Assembly (NCBI GenBank): GCA_004552485.1 | Contig: SFOH01000071.1 | Coordinates: forward strand, 1-8,864 | From: Bacteroidales bacterium | GTDB taxonomy: Bacteria > Bacteroidota > Bacteroidia > Bacteroidales > Muribaculaceae | Direction of reading: 5' to 3' | Length of the DNA stretch: 8,864 nucleotides | Shown here: positions 6,574 to 8,864 of the stretch, one piece after another | How the letters are laid out: the number at the start of each line of letters is the position of its first letter | Numbering within the stretch: position 1 is the stretch's first letter | Translations under genes and position numbers: made by a program | Notes under the pieces: generated by a model | Databases searched by the model: none | Told to the model about the DNA's origin: nothing | The model's input: only the letters and a program-made list of their open reading frames with translations

Positions 6574-6703
6574 ATAAAATTGCCGCTTCTTCTTCTTTTT
6601 CCCTCACTTTTTTTCATCGCCGCGCCCTTTCGGTCGCCTCCGGGCCGCTCGCGCCACGCCAAAGCGGCCTGCCGCGAAGTTTTTGACGGCCTGCGGAAGA
6701 GCC

Positions 6704-6733
6704 TCTAACATTACGGGCCGAAAAATTGTTAGA
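6704..6733. repeat. 7-bp inverted repeat upstream of the DUF308 gene promoter
   Basis: TCTAACA (6704-6710) and TGTTAGA (6727-6733) are perfect complements separated by 16 bases. The pair lies about 32-61 bases upstream of the -7 box at 6765, where an operator or activator site could be. It may be chance. Confidence 0.3.
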
Positions 6734-6764
6734 AGAGAAAGAGGCAAATGCCAAAGTTTTTACG

Positions 6765-6772
6765 TAACTTTG
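6765..6772 (+). promoter_or_regulatory. -7 box of the DUF308 membrane protein gene
   Basis: TAACTTTG is a full match to TAnnTTTG, 101 bases before the ATG at 6874. No clear TTG is present 19-21 bases upstream, so the -33 element is weak or absent. Confidence 0.55.
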
Positions 6773-6777
6773 CCATA

Positions 6778-6838
6778 CCGGGTGCCCGGAATGTGCCGGG
6801 ACAGGCGCCGCGAGTGCTGCCTCCCGTGTGTCCGGCGC
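6778..6838 (+). promoter_or_regulatory. Hairpin-rich 5' leader with competing stems
   Basis: CCGGG (6778-6782), CCCGG (6785-6789) and CCGGG (6796-6800) follow one another, so the middle segment can pair either backward (4 bp, tetraloop) or forward (5 bp, 6-nt loop). A third stem pairs GCGCCG (6805-6810) with CGGCGC (6833-6838). The predicted transcript begins about where the first segment does. This could be an attenuating or mRNA-stabilising leader; no ligand family is recognised. Confidence 0.3.
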
Positions 6839-6873
6839 TCGTAACTCACTGACTGACTAAACATTAAAACACT

Positions 6874-7539
6874 ATGTTCAAGACATCAACATCACTGCTT
6901 GTAGGCGTGCTGGCCATCGCGGCCGGTGTGGTCACCATCATCTTCAACAACTCAATCACCAGCACCGGCGTGGTATGCTGCGGCGGTGTGCTCTTCGTGA
7001 TTGCCGCCGTTCTCAACGCCGTCATCACCTATTTCGCCAAGGACGACAAAGGACGCCGCCGCGCCGGCACGGTCGCTTTCCTGTTCAATATGGTGGCGTC
7101 GGCAGCTGCGCTTGCCTTCGGCATCTGCATGATTTTCCGCCCCGACATCTTCGTGCGCTTCATCCCGATAGTCTTCTCCATCCTGGTGCTCTTCGGCGCG
7201 TTGATGCTCTTCTACTATCTTAGCTACGGCCGCCGGCCGTCCGCGCTGCCGCGCTGGCTGTTCGCCTATCCTCTGCTGGTGCTGGTGGGCGCCGTCATCG
7301 TCTTCTGCCTTGAGGGACAGACCGACGACCACCTGATTATGATCTACACCGGCGCCTCGCTGATTGTCTACGGCCTGGGCATGGGCAGCATCGGCGTCGC
7401 CCTCGAGCGCCAGCGCAAGGCCCGGACCTCGCGCGCCAAATCCCCCGCCGAGCCTGCCAAAACCCTCGCCGAGCCCTCCAAGGCTGAAGCCTCCTCCTCC
7501 GACAAGGCCTCCTCCTCCGAGCCCAAAGGCCTCGAATAA
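6874..7539 (+). CDS. HdeD/DUF308-like six-helix membrane protein with charged C-terminal tail
   Basis: Complete 221-residue integral membrane protein. Six hydrophobic segments can be placed at about residues 8-26, 31-53, 66-87, 92-116, 128-146 and 154-176, with short polar loops, including KDDKGRRR (56-63) and SYGRRPS (117-123) between helices. This pattern of three helix pairs and small residues is typical of HdeD/DUF308 proteins, which in enterobacteria are linked to acid resistance; in Bacteroidales their role is unknown. After the last helix comes a 43-residue low-complexity tail (179-221) rich in Ala, Pro, Ser, Lys and Glu, with near repeats AEPAK / AEPSK and SSSDKA / SSSEPK, probably cytoplasmic and disordered. 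No cofactor or catalytic motif is seen. The ATG has no Shine-Dalgarno site. It appears to be a single-gene unit, divergent from the esterase operon and followed by a strong hairpin. Confidence 0.85.
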   Translation: MFKTSTSLLVGVLAIAAGVVTIIFNNSITSTGVVCCGGVLFVIAAVLNAVITYFAKDDKGRRRAGTVAFLFNMVASAAALAFGICMIFRPDIFVRFIPIVFSILVLFGALMLFYYLSYGRRPSALPRWLFAYPLLVLVGAVIVFCLEGQTDDHLIMIYTGASLIVYGLGMGSIGVALERQRKARTSRAKSPAEPAKTLAEPSKAEASSSDKASSSEPKGLE

Positions 7540-7570
7540 TCCCCGCTCCCCTTCTCACTACACTCTCCTC

Positions 7571-7609
7571 TTGATAGCACCGCGAGCCCTTAGCCCGCGG
7601 TGCTATCAA
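7571..7609. terminator. Perfect 14-bp inverted repeat after the DUF308 gene
   Basis: TTGATAGCACCGCG (7571-7584) and its exact complement (7596-7609) flank an 11-nt loop, 31 bases beyond the stop. The stem is strong enough to terminate transcription, but no U-tract follows (ACATG... is poor), so intrinsic termination is not assured. On the minus strand the loop region reads GGGCTAAGGGCT, a short direct repeat. A REP-like element that also acts as a 3' boundary is an equal alternative. Confidence 0.55.
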
Positions 7610-7656
7610 CATGTCCCTGCTTTCTCGGTTAATTTATGTTAACGATAGCCCATCCC

Positions 7657-7687
7657 TTGACAATCCCCCATTTTTTCGCTAATTTTA
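7657..7687 (+). promoter_or_regulatory. Promoter of the RHS-type gene
   Basis: TTG (7657-7659), 20 bases, TAATTTTA (7680-7687), one mismatch from TAnnTTTG. The same stretch also reads as TTGACA, 17 bases, TAATTT, close to the general sigma-70 spacing. The predicted start is near 7693, with about 80 nt of leader. Confidence 0.5.
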
Positions 7688-7773
7688 AGGCTTCAATATT
7701 AGAGTGAATCCCGTCCTTCTCAGATATCATCTATCCTTAATGCTAATCCATACCTGTAATTTCTTTCATAAAA

Positions 7774-8864
7774 ATGGAAAAACCAGGCATTTACATAAAT
7801 AAGAATTTGTTATGTACGCTAATACTGCTGTGCATTTTTGCCGTCTGCTATGGAGAAACTTATGATTATTCGCGGCGGGATTATAGCAAAATACCGGCAG
7901 CGCCAACAGCACAGCAATTCTTTGATTTTAAGGAATATAGCGTGGATTATTTCCACGGTATTCCGTCAATATCGCTGCCAATTTATACGTTACGTTGTGG
8001 CGCCATCGAAGTACCTGTATCGTTATGTTATCGCGGTGGAGGAATACGTTCGCAACAGGCTGCCGGCAATGCAGGTATGGGATGGAGTATTATGTGTGGT
8101 GCGGAAATCATGCATAATGTGGTCGGCGCTCCGGATGAAGAAAATCATATTATGCACGGCCTTTCACATCTTAACAAGAAAGAACGTTCTTTCCGATCAA
8201 AACTAATGGACAAACTTGCGGATTACGATCCGACAGATGGAGCCCATTATGAAGCAAAACTTTCATGGCAAGCAACCGAAGGAGAACGTTATTATCTTGG
8301 ACTTTCAGATGTGGCAAATGATACATACAGTCTGTATGGCTTGGGATTATCTGCAGATTTTGTCTTTTCCGATTCAACTCAGACAGTTGCATCTTCCGAG
8401 AATGCGTTGGATATCAAAAAGAGCGACAGAATACCGGTCATTACAGATGGAGGAAGTGATGCCTATGGATATGTCGTCACAACAGATGCCGGGCTTCAAT
8501 ACTATTTTACGAGCCAGGACAGAGCATGTCATAGCTATAAATATGGCAGTATGGATTTAGAGCGTATGGAAACCGAGGTCTATTATGCCTCCACGTGGCA
8601 TTTGGATGAGATTATAGATTTAAACGGCAACAAGGTCAGATATTTCTACCACAAACTACCTAACTACTACGGACAGGGCAGCTGTTATAAAGAGAATCAA
8701 TACATATCGCTTAATGAGGTTCAGCAGATTGAACGGAATCACATTATTTCAGGTAGCAGTACAAAAAATTATCCTTTGGTGTTGGATAGTATAAGTGCGC
8801 CCGGAATTAGTGTTAAATTTGAATATATTCATGAGAACTTTTCAAACCTTTCGGTCCCTCTTAT
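7774..8864 (+). CDS. RHS/YD-repeat-type secreted protein, N-terminal part
   Basis: Open frame of 363 codons from ATG 7774 that runs off the right edge; an in-frame TAA at 7744-7746 bounds it upstream. Residues 1-27 form a signal peptide (short polar start, hydrophobic core LLCTLILLCIFAVC). Then follows the N-terminal domain characteristic of large Bacteroidota RHS proteins: Y56-x-V-D-Y, FHGIPSISLPIYTL (60-73), EVPVSLCYRGGGIR (79-92), AGNAGMGWSI (97-106) and the VVGAPDE segment (116-122). These match the family pattern 'tGxPxIxiPLYxi ... lPvsLsY ... aGikv ... vGlGWsl'. WHLDEIIDLNGNKVRYFYH (275-293) matches the linker before YD repeats. The C-terminal part, where a variable toxin or effector would lie, is outside. 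Two counted 60-base lines are 37% and 42% GC, against 70% for one in miaB, suggesting transfer. The frame shows no internal stop. Confidence 0.85.
   Translation, partial: MEKPGIYINKNLLCTLILLCIFAVCYGETYDYSRRDYSKIPAAPTAQQFFDFKEYSVDYFHGIPSISLPIYTLRCGAIEVPVSLCYRGGGIRSQQAAGNAGMGWSIMCGAEIMHNVVGAPDEENHIMHGLSHLNKKERSFRSKLMDKLADYDPTDGAHYEAKLSWQATEGERYYLGLSDVANDTYSLYGLGLSADFVFSDSTQTVASSENALDIKKSDRIPVITDGGSDAYGYVVTTDAGLQYYFTSQDRACHSYKYGSMDLERMETEVYYASTWHLDEIIDLNGNKVRYFYHKLPNYYGQGSCYKENQYISLNEVQQIERNHIISGSSTKNYPLVLDSISAPGISVKFEYIHENFSNLSVPL

Larger units (their letters stand above)
6370..6873. other. 504-bp divergent intergenic region
   Basis: This region carries the long leader and promoter of the esterase operon on the minus strand and the promoter and leader of the DUF308 gene on the plus strand. 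Between them (about 6574-6703) lies T/C-rich then GC-rich DNA in which I find no convincing gene or site. The plus-strand 107-codon frame at 6385-6708 overlaps both promoter and leader and is not believed. Confidence 0.6.

Noticed and set aside
6385..6708. 107-codon plus-strand frame in the intergenic region
   Set aside because: It overlaps a well-formed promoter and leader on the minus strand, reads through low-complexity DNA, has no recognisable domain and no promoter of its own.
7838..8206. 122-codon plus-strand frame within the RHS gene
   Set aside because: Wrong frame: the frame from 7774 is open to the window end and carries the RHS landmarks.
1..8864. CRISPR array, tRNA/rRNA genes, insertion sequence or integrase
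   Set aside because: No regularly spaced direct repeats, no cloverleaf-like or rRNA-like stretch and no transposase or integrase motif were found by reading both strands.

Overview
The window looks like a chromosomal segment of a high-GC member of the Bacteroidales (Bacteroidota). Five sites upstream of genes match or nearly match the Bacteroidota sigma-ABfr promoter pattern (TTG or TTTG, 19-20 bases, TAnnTTTG). Shine-Dalgarno sites are largely absent. The protein set is typical of gut Bacteroidales: a succinate/propionate-type CoA transferase, a GxDLY-SGNH esterase, a secreted PEGA-like protein and an N-terminal RHS domain. Genus is not resolvable; Muribaculaceae-like is a guess from GC content and the Lys-rich protein tails.

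Layout, left to right. (1) 1-363, minus: N-terminal fragment of a secreted PEGA-like protein. (2) 364-742: intergenic, with that gene's promoter, a large imperfect inverted repeat and a terminator-like hairpin. (3) 743-2242, minus: acetyl-CoA hydrolase/transferase family enzyme, divergent from miaB. Their two -7 boxes form one 20-bp palindrome. (4) 2364-3746, plus: miaB. (5) 3758-5113, minus: tilS, convergent with miaB (11-bp gap), translated from GTG and overlapping by 4 nt the upstream SGNH esterase gene (5110-6369, minus). (6) 6370-6873: a 504-bp divergent intergenic region with a strong minus-strand promoter, a 160-170-nt leader containing a possible structured RNA or 43-codon small ORF and a homopurine/homopyrimidine tract, plus the promoter and hairpin-rich leader of the next gene. 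(7) 6874-7539, plus: six-TM HdeD/DUF308-like protein. (8) 7540-7773: a perfect 14-bp inverted repeat and a promoter. (9) 7774-8864, plus: the N-terminal 363 codons of a large RHS/YD-type surface or toxin-delivery protein, running off the window and clearly AT-richer than the rest.

Functionally, most of the window is housekeeping. miaB and tilS are both tRNA modification genes. The CoA transferase belongs to succinate/acetate/propionate fermentation. The esterase acts outside the cytoplasm. The accessory part is the right-hand RHS gene, whose base composition suggests horizontal acquisition. The least explained pieces are the leader of the esterase-tilS operon and three unrelated-looking palindromic elements (528-630, 3809-3832, 7571-7609) that could be REP-like dispersed repeats. 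I do not see a clear new defence or mobile system inside this window; the RHS locus beyond the right edge is the best place to look.
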